Source of the DNA: Candidatus Opimibacter iunctus
GTDB taxonomy: Bacteria; Bacteroidota; Bacteroidia; Chitinophagales; Saprospiraceae
Assembly: GCA_016716665.1 (NCBI GenBank)
Contig: JADJVH010000002.1
Location: 186,001 to 250,000, forward strand
Length of the DNA stretch: 64,000 bases
Direction of reading: 5' to 3'
The notes below the pieces were generated by a model, which saw nothing but the letters and a program-made list of their open reading frames with translations, had not been told where the DNA came from and ran no database searches. Below are positions 35,247-45,336 of this stretch, piece after piece (position 1 is the first letter of the stretch; each line of letters starts with the position of its first letter). A program made the position numbers and the translations under genes.

Positions 35247-38200
35247 TTATCTCACAATCGTCACATCCCCCTTGTGCGGAGCTTCAGTGCCATCCTTATA
35301 TCTGACCCTTGCCCAATAAGCAAATACGGCAGGATTCATGTCCTTGTTTCTGAAGGTGCCATCCCATCCGAAATTTATTTCATTGGGCGGGAATTCACGA
35401 TTGATAAACACCTGGTTTCCCCACCGGTCAAATATTTGCAATTCGACGATGAGGTCAACATCATCGTTGCCGTAGATGGTGAATACATCATTGATGCCGT
35501 CGCCGTTGGGCGAGAAGACATTGGGGATGTATACTTTAGGATTGGATTGGTCCTCAAATAGTAAACTGACTTGTGCGAGGCAACCATTCGTGTCAATGGC
35601 GATCACCTTAATCTCGGTTTTGGTGTCCGGCCTGGTGATGGTTTGCTCAAGGCAAAGAGCGGAGTTGCAATTAAACAGTTGTTCGGGCAGCCAGATGATG
35701 GTGTCTATGGCAGCGGGAGGTACATTGAGTTGTGCTGTGATGGTGATAAGGTTCGATCCGGCTGAAGTAGTATTGGTTTGAAGTGTGATTTGTACTCCTT
35801 CACTTCCGGGGACATCAAATGCTGATGAGGTATTGCATCCGTTTTGAGTGGTGATAGTGACTTCATAGTGCCCCGTCATGATATTATCAAGGTCTTCTGT
35901 GGTATTGCCATTGGACCATGTATATGTGTTGCCGGAGGCTGGCGTGATGGTCAGGTCTATTGCGCCATTGGGTTCGCCACAAAGTACCGGCGTGATGAGA
36001 TGGTCCACCATGATTGGTATGACATTATTGTCCACATTGTATTGCGCGGAGGTTGAACAGCCGGCATTGTCAGTTACCGTGACCACATATATGCCTGGTT
36101 CAACAGCAGTCAGGTCTTCAGTGCTTTGTCCATCTGACCAAAGGAAAGTGTAGCTGCCTCCAGGAGTAATGGTAATCTCAATTGCCCCATTCCAGGTAGT
36201 GCAAGAGGTATGAGGTGTTGTACTACCCGAGACACTAAACGAGAGACCTGTATTCATGACATCCACCAGCGTATCCGACGCACAACCATTTTGCCCGGTC
36301 ACTGTGACGGAATACATGCCGGGAGATACGGCAATGAGATCCTCAGTAACAGCTGCATTAGACCAATCAAAGGTATAGGAGCCTGCAGGGGAAACGGAGA
36401 TATCTATTTGACCATTAGCATTGCCACAGGTAGCAGGGACAACAGAGACCTGTAAGGTGGGAAGGATAGCTTGGTCATCAATCGTGAAGGAAGACGACGA
36501 AGTGCAACCTGTTGCGTCAGATACGGTGACAGTAAATAGGCCAGGTGCCAGAGCGACCTGATCCTGTGTTGGCATTCCGTTGGACCATTGATAGGTATAA
36601 GTACCTGCAGGTGCGACGGAGATATCAATTGCGCCGTTGAATGCAAGACAATTGGAATTAGCAGTGGTTGTTCCGGAGAGTGTGATCACGGAACCCAGTT
36701 GAGGCACAGTAAATGTATCAACGGATGTGCATCCCCCTGCTCCGGTGACAGTGACGATATAATCCCCGGGAGATAAGTTATTAAGGTCTTCCGCAGTTGC
36801 ACCGTTAGACCACAGGAAACTATTTCCGGCTGGTGGATTAATGCTCAGGTCGATGGCTCCATTGTTGAGGCCGCATGTGGACGAGGTGATGACAGGAGTG
36901 ATCAACACAACAGGCAGGTTATCTGTGATCACAATGGTTTCAATGGAAGAGCAGGAGGTGATATCCGTAATCGTAACGATATAAGATCCGCTGCTAAGAT
37001 TGGAAAGGTCTTCAATCGTTGCGCCACTGGACCATAAAAAGGTATAGGTCCCTGCGGGTGTGATTGTCAGATCGATAGCTCCGTTAGGACTTAGGCACGA
37101 AGTATTCGATGCGGGGATAGCCGATACAGAAAAATTATTATTGATATTCTGGACAATAATGGTATCCAATGCATCGCATCCTGAAATCGTATCGCTCACG
37201 ATAACACTATAAGTTCCGGGAAGGATGTTTTGCAAATCTTCATTCATCGTTCCGTTAGACCACAGGAATGAATTATTTATAGCAGGGCTTACCATGAGAT
37301 CAATAGTCCCATTGGCGGCTCCGCAATTGGCAGGAGTGCTGATTGAGGAGAGGAGAGGTGATGTTGTATTATTTTGAATAAGGAATGTATCCATGGAGGA
37401 GCAGTTGGCAGCATCTGTGACTGTAACAGCATATGATCCTGAATCAACGCCGGAGATATCTTCGGCAGTTGAGTTATTGGACCAGATAAAACTATATGTG
37501 CCGGCAGGTGAGACTGATAGATCAATCGCACCATTTGGTATAAGGCACTGTGTATTGGGGGTGATCACACCTGTGAGTGTGAAATTTGAATTCTGCGTAG
37601 CGATGGTAAAGGAATCCATTGCAGTGCATCCATTAGATGCAGTCACGGTGACTGTGTATAGTCCTACAGGAAGGCCAGAGATATCTTCAGTCGTAAATCC
37701 GTTAGACCAGAGAAAAGTATTGCCAGTAGCGGGAACGATGGACAGATCGATCGCACCGTTTTGATTGCCACAGGTCTCGGGGGACAACTGAGCAGTGATG
37801 GAAGGACTCACGATACTGTCAGTCACTGAATAGGTAGCGACCGAAGAGCAACTATTGATATCTGAAACAGTGACTCCGTATGTGCCTGCCGCCAGTTGAT
37901 TTAGATCTTCAGTAGCAGGTCCATTTGACCAGAGGAAGGTATAGGCTCCCGGTGGATTAATGGTGAGATCTATACTGCCGTTAGGGGAGACACATGAGTT
38001 GTTTGGCGTAACCGTTCCTGAAAAGGTGTAATTTGAATTTGTGTTGACTACATCAAACGTTGTAGTTGCAGTGCATCCATTAGTTCCGGTGACGGTGACC
38101 GTATATGTCCCACCGGTCAGTTGACTTTGATCCTCAGTCGTGATTCCATTTGACCAGATGTACGTATATGTACCAGCAGGAGTAACCGACAGATCAATTG

Positions 38201-40433
38201 CTCCGTTAGGTTGAGTACAAGATGTATTGGGTGTCGTGGCCGCTGAAAGTGCAATAGGATTGGCAAGATCCACTACCAGGAAAGAAGCAGTTTGTGCACA
38301 ACTCACCCCTAGGCTGACGGTCACGGTGTAAGACCCTGCTGCTAGTGCATTAAGGTCCTGTGTGGTTTCACCATTGGACCATAGATAGGCATAGGTTCCA
38401 GCGGGATCAGCAGAGATGTCAATTGACCCATTACTCGTAGTACATGAAGTATTAGGAAGTGTAGTACCTGAAACGGTAATGGCTATTGTATTGTCGGGAA
38501 CAATCGTAGTGATGGTAGCGGAGCATCCACCGACGATATCGGTGACAGTCACCGAGTAGGTTCCGGTGGGAATGCCTGATATATCCTCGCTCGTTGCACC
38601 GTTAGACCAGAGGTAGGTATATGTTCCTGCTGGTGTTACACTGAGATCGAGCCCACCATTATCCTGGCCACAGGTTGCTGGTGTCACTGCTGCCACTGGC
38701 ATGGGGAGAGAGACATTGCTGTTTACCAGGTATGTTGCACTTGACATGCAGGTTCCTACTGAGGATACTGTGACCATATAGGTTCCTGAAGTGATATTGA
38801 GGAGGTCTTCGGTTGTTGCCCCGTTAGACCACAGGAAGGAATATGTGCCGGCAGGAGCAATACTGATGTCGATCGCACCATTTGGAGCAGTGCATGAAGT
38901 CAGCGGTGTTGTGTTTCCGGATAGATTGATAGGTGGGTTGTTGTTGGTGATGTCATAGCTCTCTGTAGTCATGCAGCCCGTGGATACAGATGTAACCGTG
39001 ACTGCATAAGTACCGGCTAAGACAGCAGCCAGATCTTCTGAAGTTTGCCCATTGGACCAGATAAAAGTATATGGTCCGGACGGTGTGACAGTTTGATTAA
39101 TGCCGCCATTAGCCAGGTTGCAGGTGGAAGGGGTAATACTGGCAGTGGATGTAGGTGATGAAGTATTGTTGTCGACTACGTAGGTGCCGATAGCGGAGCA
39201 ACCGCCATTATCTGTGACGGTGACGGAATATGTGCCCCAATCCAGATCCACAAGATCTTCTGTTGATTCTCCATTGGACCAGTCATACGCATAACTTCCC
39301 GAAGGAGAGACCGACAGGTCAATTGAGCCGTTGGGATTAGTACAAGAGGTGACTGGTAATGTTGTAGCTAAAAGATCTATTGCAGAACTGGAAGGGTCTA
39401 TGGTGACACTAGCCGATGTTGAGCATCCTCCACTCGTGGTTACCGTCACCGTGTAGGTGCCGGGATCACTTACCGTGATCGACGAGGTAGACTCCCCAGT
39501 GTTCCAGTCAAACGTCTCGTAGATCGAAGCATTGAGCACCTCTATCAGTGTACTTTGACCGGAGCAAATAGGTGGAGGGTTGTTGAGTAAAGGCAAGGGA
39601 GCCCCTGAGAGGACTTCAAAGGTATCCGTCCCCTGGCAGCCTTCAAAGTTTTGAACATACAGAATGTAAACACCCGGTTCTGTGATTTCCAGCGTTTCTG
39701 TGTCAGATGCATATGTAGGTGTCCAGACATAACTGGCGTAGGGACCGCCTTGCGCGACAAGAGTTGCTGATTGACCTGAGCATAAGGAGGTTGGCCCGGT
39801 GATGACCGGACTTGGAGTGGGTATATTGAGAAAAGCCGTTACATCAACTGTGCCGAAGATCAGCGGACAAGGCATAGCCGGATCTGTAATCGTAACCGTG
39901 TATGTACCATTAGATGAAATGGTGATAAAATCTGTGGTCTCTCCTGTGGACCAGGCATAGGAAGGGTTGCCTGGAATAGGGAAAAGGGATGCGTATAGAT
40001 TGGCCGACTGCCCCTGGCAAAAGTAACCGGCATCAATGGTGATGCTTGCTGTCCATGTAAAGTACTTAAGGTGGATGTTATCGTTGGCAACACATCCGGT
40101 GGCGTCTGTTACTAAAACTGAAAAATTGGATCCATATAATGGAGGCGCTGTCATTGATATGCTCTGTGTTGTTTCGCCGTTTGACCATAGATAAGTATAT
40201 GGCTCTGTGCCACCATAGGGAGTTGCCGTCAGGGTCAGGATGTCTTCTGGGCACATTACACTGTACTGCGGGAGCGAAGGGACTATTTCAACACTGTATG
40301 GGCAATTTGCCACAACAGGTGTTGGATCTGGATGAGAGTATAATCCTATTGAAGCTGCCAAGGTGCCCTTCGCGCAGAGCAAAAGCATGATCAGTAAGAA
40401 GGAATTCCGTATCCAGACTTTTTTGATTTTCAT
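35247..40433 (-). CDS. SprB-repeat giant adhesin copy 2 with T9SS type B sorting domain
   Basis: Intact 1728-residue secreted adhesin. It has a signal peptide (SFLLIMLLLCAKGTLA) and then four N-terminal PKD-like modules (YLWSNGETTQS, YAWSTGETTD, DWNTGESTSS types). Sixteen SprB repeats follow, with the core pattern NGAIDLSVTPAGTYTYLWSNG, EDL, GTYSVTVTD. A non-repetitive linker leads to a T9SS type B C-terminal domain (FSPNGDGINDVFTI, FDRWGNQVF, HKGDVTI). SprB is the mobile surface adhesin of gliding Bacteroidota, so attachment or gliding is the likely role, but no gld/spr genes lie in the window. The gene is 159 nt upstream of its frameshifted twin and in the same orientation. Confidence 0.92.
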   Translation of the reverse strand: MKIKKVWIRNSFLLIMLLLCAKGTLAASIGLYSHPDPTPVVANCPYSVEIVPSLPQYSVMCPEDILTLTATPYGGTEPYTYLWSNGETTQSISMTAPPLYGSNFSVLVTDATGCVANDNIHLKYFTWTASITIDAGYFCQGQSANLYASLFPIPGNPSYAWSTGETTDFITISSNGTYTVTITDPAMPCPLIFGTVDVTAFLNIPTPSPVITGPTSLCSGQSATLVAQGGPYASYVWTPTYASDTETLEITEPGVYILYVQNFEGCQGTDTFEVLSGAPLPLLNNPPPICSGQSTLIEVLNASIYETFDWNTGESTSSITVSDPGTYTVTVTTSGGCSTSASVTIDPSSSAIDLLATTLPVTSCTNPNGSIDLSVSPSGSYAYDWSNGESTEDLVDLDWGTYSVTVTDNGGCSAIGTYVVDNNTSSPTSTASITPSTCNLANGGINQTVTPSGPYTFIWSNGQTSEDLAAVLAGTYAVTVTSVSTGCMTTESYDITNNNPPINLSGNTTPLTSCTAPNGAIDISIAPAGTYSFLWSNGATTEDLLNITSGTYMVTVSSVGTCMSSATYLVNSNVSLPMPVAAVTPATCGQDNGGLDLSVTPAGTYTYLWSNGATSEDISGIPTGTYSVTVTDIVGGCSATITTIVPDNTIAITVSGTTLPNTSCTTSNGSIDISADPAGTYAYLWSNGETTQDLNALAAGSYTVTVSLGVSCAQTASFLVVDLANPIALSAATTPNTSCTQPNGAIDLSVTPAGTYTYIWSNGITTEDQSQLTGGTYTVTVTGTNGCTATTTFDVVNTNSNYTFSGTVTPNNSCVSPNGSIDLTINPPGAYTFLWSNGPATEDLNQLAAGTYGVTVSDINSCSSVATYSVTDSIVSPSITAQLSPETCGNQNGAIDLSIVPATGNTFLWSNGFTTEDISGLPVGLYTVTVTASNGCTAMDSFTIATQNSNFTLTGVITPNTQCLIPNGAIDLSVSPAGTYSFIWSNNSTAEDISGVDSGSYAVTVTDAANCSSMDTFLIQNNTTSPLLSSISTPANCGAANGTIDLMVSPAINNSFLWSNGTMNEDLQNILPGTYSVIVSDTISGCDALDTIIVQNINNNFSVSAIPASNTSCLSPNGAIDLTITPAGTYTFLWSSGATIEDLSNLSSGSYIVTITDITSCSSIETIVITDNLPVVLITPVITSSTCGLNNGAIDLSINPPAGNSFLWSNGATAEDLNNLSPGDYIVTVTGAGGCTSVDTFTVPQLGSVITLSGTTTANSNCLAFNGAIDISVAPAGTYTYQWSNGMPTQDQVALAPGLFTVTVSDATGCTSSSSFTIDDQAILPTLQVSVVPATCGNANGQIDISVSPAGSYTFDWSNAAVTEDLIAVSPGMYSVTVTGQNGCASDTLVDVMNTGLSFSVSGSTTPHTSCTTWNGAIEITITPGGSYTFLWSDGQSTEDLTAVEPGIYVVTVTDNAGCSTSAQYNVDNNVIPIMVDHLITPVLCGEPNGAIDLTITPASGNTYTWSNGNTTEDLDNIMTGHYEVTITTQNGCNTSSAFDVPGSEGVQITLQTNTTSAGSNLITITAQLNVPPAAIDTIIWLPEQLFNCNSALCLEQTITRPDTKTEIKVIAIDTNGCLAQVSLLFEDQSNPKVYIPNVFSPNGDGINDVFTIYGNDDVDLIVELQIFDRWGNQVFINREFPPNEINFGWDGTFRNKDMNPAVFAYWARVRYKDGTEAPHKGDVTIVR

Positions 40434-40529
40434 TGCTTCCTAAATCGCCCTTCAGACCGTCCACCGGCCATCAGGATTGTATATTTCAAAAGTCTCCATT
40501 ATTCTGCCTGATCACAGGGTATCAGACCC

Positions 40530-40559
40530 CGAACAGGCAGATTTGGGTTACGAACAGGC
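40530..40559. promoter_or_regulatory. 21-bp spaced direct repeat upstream of adhesin copy 2
   Basis: CGAACAGGC occurs at 40530-40538 and 40551-40559, exactly 21 bp apart. A weaker ACAGGG copy lies one period earlier. The repeat is about 97-126 nt upstream of the start codon. One-helical-turn-multiple direct repeats of this kind are typical of response-regulator sites such as LytTR type; the regulator is unknown. Confidence 0.45.
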
Positions 40560-40627
40560 CATTTTTAGGGTAAATGATTCGCAAATCGTCAATCCAATGG
40601 CATCGGAGGCAAGATACTAGTTGGTTT

Positions 40628-43348
40628 TCATGATTTTTTCGCTGCCCAGTACCCATCTCCGATTACTTGCAAAATGTACTGGGCAGGACGCCGATGGCTG
40701 AGCCTGATTTGAAAGGTATTTTGGCCCGGGATGCTTTGCCGGATCATCTCGCGACCATAACTATCGATCACCCGAAAAGCCTGGGCTGCCGGCAACAGGT
40801 CAGATAATTTCACCTCAATTGTATTTGCTGATGGAATGGGGTATACCAGTAACACTTCATCACCGTAGTTTTCGTGCACTCCAGAGATAAGTACATTGAC
40901 TGGGGTGCGTTCAGAGATGCATTCCGCATCGTGACGTTGAATCTGCCAATCATAGAAGTAATAGTAATAGCCATCCCCAAAGGAAGATGTATTTATTTGT
41001 CCGACACTCCCCAGGGCAAATGGATAAGCGAGCTCTCCTGCATTGCGCCACAGGTTACCCTGCTGGCATTGAAGACTAAAAGAACCTACCGGAACAAAGA
41101 AATCGAGGAGAAATGTGTTTGCACCAGGGACTACTTCAAATCGTTTTGTGGCGAGCAGGGAATCACCTGACCATAATTGGACGAAGCGAGTACCTAATGG
41201 TCCTTCGGCCGGAACATAAACCGTCACAGCATGCAGTATGAATGGCTCCCATGATTCAAATACCATGAATCCACCCTGGTTTGGAAGACCTCCCTGGCCG
41301 GCAGTATCCTGCTTTCCACCTGACTGTATGTCTCCGGGATACAAATGGTGACTTTCTACATAATACGTTGTTGCACTTGAAATCGGATTGGTCTGAAGGT
41401 TCGGTCCTGTGCCAAGAAGTGTTCCCCCGACAGGCTGATCATACCATTGACAATTGATGCCATCTGCTGTCAATAAAACTGAATCACCAGCTAAAATGAA
41501 CACATCTTCAACTGTGGGCTCTGAAGCACTGAGCACTTCAACATGAAATGCATTCGATGTCCATTGCCCATCAAAACACAGTGCATCTGTGGTAACTGTA
41601 TAATCTCCGGTTTCAGTTACTTTCAGGATCTGACGGTCAGTCACACCGTTTGACCACAAGTAATTTTTACCTTCCGTGGCTATCAGCAAAAGGGTGTCCC
41701 CCTGGCATATTGAATTTCCTTGCGGAACATAAATTTTTGGAGCAACATCTGTCACACGTTTTATATCTATCACTTGTGTGAGGGAAGCGCATCCATTGCT
41801 GTCTTGCAGGATACCAAAATAACGTCCGGGATGGATGACTTGAATGACCTCACCGGTTTGATTGTCTGACCACAAATATCCGGAATACCCCGGAGGTGCA
41901 GCCAATACTGTGGTATCTCCCTGACAGATTGAAGTTGGCCCCTCGATCAAGGCTGTGGAGCTGGTGCCCATGCATGGCATTTCAGGGATGAGGTACATAC
42001 TGTCAGCGGTGAGATTAAACATCCGGGTCACCATTCCGGAAGGCCATCGAACGATCAAGGAATCCACTTGTTCGTGCTGGCCCAATCCAAAATGTGTATT
42101 GAGCGAACTCATGGGACTATAACTCTGACCTGAACGTACTTCCCTGATCTGTGTGCCCCATGGGCCATAGATTTCTACTCTTGCACCGATCCCATTCCTG
42201 TTGCTGGTGATTCCGAGTAGGGAAGTTTTGATCCAATGGTGGCCATTAGGTTCATTGATCCACACCTGGCTATTGTGATAGATATCAAGGTATCCATCGT
42301 TGTTGAGATCAGCGATCGCTCCCTGCCTGACTTCGACATCCATACCTGAAAAGGTAAGGTCACCATGGCCCAGATACAATTCATTTTCTAACTGCGCATA
42401 TATATCCATATAGCCGTCATTGTTAAAATCTCCGGCTGCATTTTCCCAGGCCTCCAGGTCATTGGCATTGATCCCTGATGCGTTGATGACATCTGTAAAT
42501 GTTCCGTCTCCGTTGTTGCGCATCAGGCGATTTTGAAAATCATGGTTGACGATAAAGGCATCCATATCGCCGTCATTGTCAAAGTCCTCAAATGCGGTAC
42601 TCCATGACTGGGCATTGTCATCGAGTCCGGCTTCGCTTCCTTTTTCCGTAAAGGATCCATCACCATTGTTCTGATACAACAAATTCGTACGATCCGGATC
42701 ACCGGGTATAGCCCCGACTTCACATTTGGTGATGTACAGGTCAATGTCGCGATCATTGTCATAATCGACCCAGATCGCCGAATAACTTCCCGGGCGGTTA
42801 GCGGTATGAATCAGGTTGGTATCCGGCGTCATATTTCCAAAGCCATCATTCCGGTATGGAACGGACTGGCCCAGGTCATGGCATACAAAGCCATCGAGCC
42901 ATCCGTCATTGTCGATATCTGCCATGGTGGAGCGCTGGCTCAGGATGTATCCAGGCATGACTGATTCTGAGTACATGGTCCCGGATTCGTTTGCCTTGAC
43001 GAAGGAAGCGGAACTCCCGTTCCCGAAAAGCAGATCGGTGTAACCATTATTGTCCAGATCTCCGGCGCAGACACTCCATTCAGGTGGGGACTGTATCGGA
43101 AAGGAAAAAAAACGCTGGGTAAACGAGCCGTCAGATTGCTGATAATCAATATAGAGTCCTTTATTGCCAACACGTACGACATCGTCCAACTGATCCCCGT
43201 TCATATCGACCGCGCAATCCGAGTAGGGCACATATCCTGATACAGGGTTGATCAGGTCGGTTTGGGGGACAAACGTAACAGGCTGGGCCGGACTGGTCAG
43301 GCTATTTGCTAAGAGGATAATGGAAAACAACCATTTATGTAGATGCAT
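40628..43348 (-). CDS. FG-GAP/VCBS and ASPIC/UnbV domain protein with T9SS type A sorting domain
   Basis: Secreted protein of 906 residues with signal peptide (WLFSIILLANSLTSPAQ). Roughly residues 45-375 hold FG-GAP/VCBS calcium-binding-type blades (DMNGDQLDDV, DLDNNGYTDLLFGN, DIDNDGWLDG, DYDNDRDIDLYI, DFDNDGDMDAFI, DFNNDGYMDIYA, DLNNDGYLDIYH). An ASPIC/UnbV domain follows (NGIGARVEIYGPWGTQ to GLGQHEQVDSLIVRWPSG). Two Ig-like modules come next (SICQGDTTVLAAPPGYSGYLW), and the protein ends in a type A T9SS sorting domain (VYPIPSANTIEVKL, RRPAQYILQV). A likely surface beta-propeller protein; ligand unknown. It is divergent from the ATP synthase operon. Confidence 0.92.
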   Translation of the reverse strand: MHLHKWLFSIILLANSLTSPAQPVTFVPQTDLINPVSGYVPYSDCAVDMNGDQLDDVVRVGNKGLYIDYQQSDGSFTQRFFSFPIQSPPEWSVCAGDLDNNGYTDLLFGNGSSASFVKANESGTMYSESVMPGYILSQRSTMADIDNDGWLDGFVCHDLGQSVPYRNDGFGNMTPDTNLIHTANRPGSYSAIWVDYDNDRDIDLYITKCEVGAIPGDPDRTNLLYQNNGDGSFTEKGSEAGLDDNAQSWSTAFEDFDNDGDMDAFIVNHDFQNRLMRNNGDGTFTDVINASGINANDLEAWENAAGDFNNDGYMDIYAQLENELYLGHGDLTFSGMDVEVRQGAIADLNNDGYLDIYHNSQVWINEPNGHHWIKTSLLGITSNRNGIGARVEIYGPWGTQIREVRSGQSYSPMSSLNTHFGLGQHEQVDSLIVRWPSGMVTRMFNLTADSMYLIPEMPCMGTSSTALIEGPTSICQGDTTVLAAPPGYSGYLWSDNQTGEVIQVIHPGRYFGILQDSNGCASLTQVIDIKRVTDVAPKIYVPQGNSICQGDTLLLIATEGKNYLWSNGVTDRQILKVTETGDYTVTTDALCFDGQWTSNAFHVEVLSASEPTVEDVFILAGDSVLLTADGINCQWYDQPVGGTLLGTGPNLQTNPISSATTYYVESHHLYPGDIQSGGKQDTAGQGGLPNQGGFMVFESWEPFILHAVTVYVPAEGPLGTRFVQLWSGDSLLATKRFEVVPGANTFLLDFFVPVGSFSLQCQQGNLWRNAGELAYPFALGSVGQINTSSFGDGYYYYFYDWQIQRHDAECISERTPVNVLISGVHENYGDEVLLVYPIPSANTIEVKLSDLLPAAQAFRVIDSYGREMIRQSIPGQNTFQIRLSHRRPAQYILQVIGDGYWAAKKS

Positions 43349-43540
43349 ATCTGAAATCTAAGGTAGGAAATACCCAACGCCTGTTTCCAAATGCCTGACC
43401 AACAGGTAAAAATGGGGATCCATCAGGATGAATTTCTCAACGGATCGATGGGTATAAGGGTGGGCTGAAGAGCAGTGGTGGCATACTTCTGTTTCTAAAA
43501 AAGATTTGGACCTTATCTATGCCACACAGTCCTTTCTTCT

Positions 43541-43548
43541 TACCTTTG
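43541..43548 (+). promoter_or_regulatory. Candidate -7 box of the ATP synthase operon
   Basis: TACCTTTG fits TAnnTTTG and is 28 nt before the atpB ATG. A TTTG at 43505-43508 is too far away to be a standard -33 element. Confidence 0.5.
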
Positions 43549-43576
43549 CGCCTGATTTGAAGAATACCCTCTGCAA

Positions 43577-44938
43577 ATGAAGGAATTACGAAGTTTAGTG
43601 GCCATTTTTTACCTCATTCCGGCGCTTGTCCTGGTAGCCGGTTTCCCGGTTTCTATGGCTGCCCAGGAACATAGTACCACCTCCCAGGAAACCAGCCACA
43701 CCATGGGTGAGGGGACGCATGCAGACTCTACTGCCGCAGGGCACGAAGGAGAAATGCACGGTGATACCTCCCATGAAGCGCATGCCTGTCATTTTCACGG
43801 AGATGTGGAGGAAACAGAATATGACGCTACCTCCACGGCATTTCATCACATTTCAGATGCCAATGTATACAGCATAGGTTCGTTCAATTTCCCACTTCCA
43901 TGTATCCTCTATGCGAAAGGACATGGCTGGGATGTCTTCTCCTCCGGCAAGTTCAATTTTGACTTTTTTGGACATGGCGAAGGCCGTTCAGCATATAATG
44001 GATATGTATTAGATGCCGGTGCGGTCAAACGGATTCAGGATGCCTCATTTCCTTCAGGCTCAGTGGCCCTCGAAGGGTTTGTCCATGAGCATAAAATGGT
44101 TGATGGAGAGAACAAGGAGATTTCTTATGCTTGTTACCAGGGCCAGCACTATTTGCTAGAATCGCAGAGTACTGCTGATGGCGGACTTTTCGGAGGCGGA
44201 ATCACTTCTTTTTATGATTTCTCCCTGACTAAGAATGTGGTGACCATGCTGCTCATCGCCATGCTACTTGCCTTTGCATTTTTCAGCATCGCCAAAGCCT
44301 ACAAGACCAGAGACAGTATGGCTCCCAAGGGATTGCAGTCGTTTATCGAACCGATTTTCCTCTTTATCCAGGATGAGGTAGCCAAGCCGTTTCTTGGTCC
44401 TAAATGGGAAAAGTTTTTACCCTTATTGCTTTCCTTGTTTTTCTTTATTCTCGGACTGAACCTCTTTGGCCAGATCCCATTTCTGGGAGGAAGCAATGTG
44501 ACCGGTAACCTTGGTTTCACGGCTGTGCTGGCCTTGATCACATTTATCGTCGTTACGATCAACGGTAATAAACACTATTGGAGTCATATCGTGTGGATGC
44601 CAGGTGTTCCTGCGATCATCAAGATATTGATTCTGACTCCGGTGGAGATATTGGGGATGTTCATCAAGCCTTTCACCCTCATGTTGCGTCTTTTTGCCAA
44701 CATTACTGCCGGACACATCGTGGTCATGGCTTTTGTTGGCCTGATCTTCATGTTTGGTAAACTAGGCGAGAGCCTGGCCGGTGGTGTTGTCGGAGCGGTT
44801 GTCTCGATTCCACTGACCATTTTTATCATGGCGATTGAATTGCTGGTGGCATTTATCCAGGCTTATGTGTTCACTCTGTTGACAGCTTCTTATATAGGAG
44901 CAGCGACGGAGGAGCACCACCATGCTGAAAAACATTAA
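43577..44938 (+). CDS. atpB: ATP synthase F0 subunit a
   Basis: Proton-channel subunit of 453 residues. The first about 215 residues are an unusually long exported extension, with a signal-like segment (LIPALVLVAGFPVSMAAQ) and His/Glu-rich stretches (HEGEMHGDTSHEAHACHFHG). The membrane part follows with five to six helices. The essential helix with the conserved Arg is in FTLMLRLFANITAGHIVVM. A His-rich tail ends the protein (EEHHHAEKH). Long periplasmic extensions on subunit a are, to my knowledge, common in Bacteroidota. First gene of the atpBEFHAG operon. Confidence 0.95.
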   Translation: MKELRSLVAIFYLIPALVLVAGFPVSMAAQEHSTTSQETSHTMGEGTHADSTAAGHEGEMHGDTSHEAHACHFHGDVEETEYDATSTAFHHISDANVYSIGSFNFPLPCILYAKGHGWDVFSSGKFNFDFFGHGEGRSAYNGYVLDAGAVKRIQDASFPSGSVALEGFVHEHKMVDGENKEISYACYQGQHYLLESQSTADGGLFGGGITSFYDFSLTKNVVTMLLIAMLLAFAFFSIAKAYKTRDSMAPKGLQSFIEPIFLFIQDEVAKPFLGPKWEKFLPLLLSLFFFILGLNLFGQIPFLGGSNVTGNLGFTAVLALITFIVVTINGNKHYWSHIVWMPGVPAIIKILILTPVEILGMFIKPFTLMLRLFANITAGHIVVMAFVGLIFMFGKLGESLAGGVVGAVVSIPLTIFIMAIELLVAFIQAYVFTLLTASYIGAATEEHHHAEKH

Positions 44939-44940
44939 TT

Positions 44941-44972
44941 GGCAAGGAGCAGGGAGCAAGGGGCAAGGAGAA
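44941..44972. repeat. GGAGCAAGGGGCAAGG low-complexity repeat inside the atp operon
   Basis: Imperfect heptamer-like GGCAAGG/AGCAGGG/AGCAAGG/GGCAAGG units lie between atpB and atpE. They belong to the same sequence class as the repeats at 18145 and 59832. Their presence inside an essential operon shows that they are tolerated in transcribed spacers. Confidence 0.6.
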
Positions 44973-45021
44973 TAATGAATAACAAACAAGAAATTAATTA
45001 ACTCAATAAATACTCATTAAC

Positions 45022-45228
45022 ATGACAGGTTCTATCGCAGCAATTGGTATGGGATTAGCAGCCATCGGCGCTGGTATCGGTGTAGGTTCTATCGGGGGAA
45101 AAGCTATGGAGGCTATCGCTCGTCAACCAGAAGCACTTGGTGATATCCGTGCTAACATGATCCTCACCGCAGCCCTTGTAGAAGGTGCAGCGCTGATCGC
45201 GATCATTATGGCTTTCCTTGTAAAGTAA
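45022..45228 (+). CDS. atpE: ATP synthase F0 subunit c
   Basis: Ring-forming proteolipid of 68 residues: two transmembrane helices joined by the polar loop ARQPEALGDIR. The first helix is glycine-rich (GLAAIGAGIGVGSIGG) and the second carries the ion-binding carboxylate in AALVEGAALIAII. The residues around the Glu do not obviously form a Na+-binding signature, so H+ coupling is most likely. It lies 83 nt after atpB. Confidence 0.96.
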   Translation: MTGSIAAIGMGLAAIGAGIGVGSIGGKAMEAIARQPEALGDIRANMILTAALVEGAALIAIIMAFLVK

Positions 45229-45336
45229 TTGCACCAACGAACTATTCCAGATGCCTTGCGATTGGCCGGGCTTCTGGAATCTTTTAAACAAAATCAAAGA
45301 CTCCTGAGATCGACCGGGAGCAAAAAAAAATAAACT

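Noticed and set aside
30000..40000. Plus-strand open frames with internal repeats (for example 30553-30759, 35844-36056)
   Set aside because: They are reverse-strand images of the SprB repeats and recur simply because the adhesin genes are duplicated.
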